Shown here piece after piece: positions 7,425-8,301 of a stretch of 8,301 nt of DNA (position 1 is the first letter of the stretch; every line of letters begins with the position of its first letter). The notes beneath the pieces were generated by a model. The model ran no database searches. It was given only the letters and a program-made list of their open reading frames with translations, and was not told where the DNA came from. Origin of the DNA: Candidatus Omnitrophota bacterium (GTDB lineage: Bacteria; Omnitrophota; Gorgyraeia; Gygaellales; Profunditerraquicolaceae); contig JAQTMD010000063.1 of assembly GCA_028714595.1 (NCBI GenBank), forward strand, positions 1-8,301. The letters run 5' to 3'. Position numbers and translations under genes: made by a program.

Positions 7425-8301
7425 ATGAAGATACTCGTCGTAGCAGGCGCAAGCGCAGGTCATATCTTTCCGGCACTCGGCCTCCTCGAGCATCTGCGCC
7501 GCGCCTACCCGTACGTGTCGTCGCTTTTGGTCGTGCCTGAAAAAAATGCCGTCGGCAAGTCCGCGCGGCTCTGGCCGGATATCCGCCTGATCGCAGGCGC
7601 TTCCGTGGGCCTGCGCTTGTCGGGAAAGAACCTCAAGGGTCTGCTGCAGGCGTTCCGGGGCGCAGTGCAGTCGTTGCGCATCATCATCGACTATAAACCG
7701 GATATCGTGGTGGGTTTCGGCAGCATTGCCAGCGTCCCGATGATACTCTTCGGCTGGCTGTTGCGTACGAGGACCGTGCTGCATGAACAGAACGTGGTCC
7801 CGGGCAGGGCGAACCGTTTTTTGGCGCGGTTCGCCGATACGGTCTGTGTGTCGTTTGCCGAGACAGGGCAATCGCTCGGTATTTCCGGCGCAAAGGTCAA
7901 GGTTACCGGCAACCCCCTGCGCACAAACCTTGCCCGGATCGGCAGGAAGGAAAGCCGGGCTTTTTTCGCCCTCGACCCGGACAAGTTCACGCTGCTGGTC
8001 ATGGGCGGCAGCCAGGGCAGCGTTGCCATCAACCGGAAATGCCCCGATGCGCTGTCCGCGCTTGCGGCAAAGGATTCTTTTCAAGTCATTCATTTGAGCG
8101 GTGAGGCAGCCTTCGCATCAGTCAGCTCGGCCTACCGCACGCACAACATAAAAGCCAGGGTTTTTGGTTTTCTGCAGGAGATGGAGTATGCATACAGTGC
8201 GGCTGACCTTGCGGTCTGCCGGGCCGGAGCGACCACGCTGGCGGAACTCAAGCACTATCGCCTGCCCGCCGTCTTTATTCCCTATCCGTTTGCCTATGAG
8301 C
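7425..8301 (+). CDS. murG: Undecaprenyl-PP-MurNAc-pentapeptide:UDP-GlcNAc transferase MurG, 3' partial
   Basis: An open frame of 292 codons runs off the right edge with no stop. It begins MKILVVAGASAGHIFPAL, the N-terminal glycine-rich loop of MurG with its conserved histidine (H13). It continues with VVGFGSIASVP (95-105), LHEQN (119-123), a TGNPLR motif (161-166), GGSQGS (194-199), the DLAVCRAGATTLAEL segment (261-275) whose E274 matches the UDP-ribose-contacting glutamate (E269 in E. coli), and IPYPFAYE at the window end. About 60-70 residues, starting with the usual HQ motif, should lie beyond. MurG is a GT-B fold, membrane-associated glycosyltransferase (GT28) that converts lipid I to lipid II on the cytoplasmic face. 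It starts three bases after the ftsW stop behind a good Shine-Dalgarno. Glycine loops 1 and 2 differ from the usual GGTGGH and GGY patterns (see findings). Confidence 0.95.
   Translation, partial: MKILVVAGASAGHIFPALGLLEHLRRAYPYVSSLLVVPEKNAVGKSARLWPDIRLIAGASVGLRLSGKNLKGLLQAFRGAVQSLRIIIDYKPDIVVGFGSIASVPMILFGWLLRTRTVLHEQNVVPGRANRFLARFADTVCVSFAETGQSLGISGAKVKVTGNPLRTNLARIGRKESRAFFALDPDKFTLLVMGGSQGSVAINRKCPDALSALAAKDSFQVIHLSGEAAFASVSSAYRTHNIKARVFGFLQEMEYAYSAADLAVCRAGATTLAELKHYRLPAVFIPYPFAYE

Noticed and set aside
6639..8093. 484-codon open frame on the - strand opposite ftsW and murG
   Set aside because: Its product is full of Asp, His, Arg and Gln with no recognisable domain, and both underlying + strand genes are firmly identified. 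Such frames arise from GC-rich codon use in the sense gene.

Overview
The window is a continuous stretch of a division and cell wall (dcw) cluster, all on the + strand. The order is ftsI (5' end missing), murE, murF, mraY, murD, ftsW, murG (3' end missing). Every base belongs to a gene except three bases between ftsW and murG. I see no promoter, terminator, RNA gene, repeat, CRISPR array or mobile element, so this looks like the interior of one long polycistronic unit that continues past both edges.

The genes make and use lipid II. MurE adds meso-diaminopimelate to UDP-MurNAc-L-Ala-D-Glu, the product of MurD. MurF adds D-Ala-D-Ala. MraY moves the phospho-MurNAc-pentapeptide onto undecaprenyl phosphate (lipid I), and MurG adds GlcNAc (lipid II). 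FtsW (SEDS glycosyltransferase) and FtsI (class B PBP transpeptidase) polymerise and cross-link the product at the septum. murC, ftsQ, ftsA and ftsZ are not in the window.

Neighbouring genes are tightly coupled: ftsI/murE overlap by 23 bp, murE/murF by 25 bp, murF/mraY by 4 bp (ATGA), mraY/murD by 1 bp (TGATG) and murD/ftsW by 4 bp (ATGA). Only ftsW and murG have clear purine-rich Shine-Dalgarno sequences. The genes upstream probably depend largely on coupled re-initiation.

The DNA is GC-rich (about 60% by eye). The DNPR motif of MurE indicates meso-DAP peptidoglycan, and FtsI has no PASTA tail. Both fit a diderm bacterium. The FtsI, MurF, MraY and MurG sequences recall uncultured lineages such as Omnitrophota, or a deltaproteobacterial relative, but this is an impression from memory and not a placement.

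This is core biosynthesis, not a new system. The points worth a second look are within proteins: a MurD that lacks about 28 residues of the central domain including the usual HNxxN motif, a MurG with altered lipid-I-side glycine loops, and a MurF with several substitutions near its active site.
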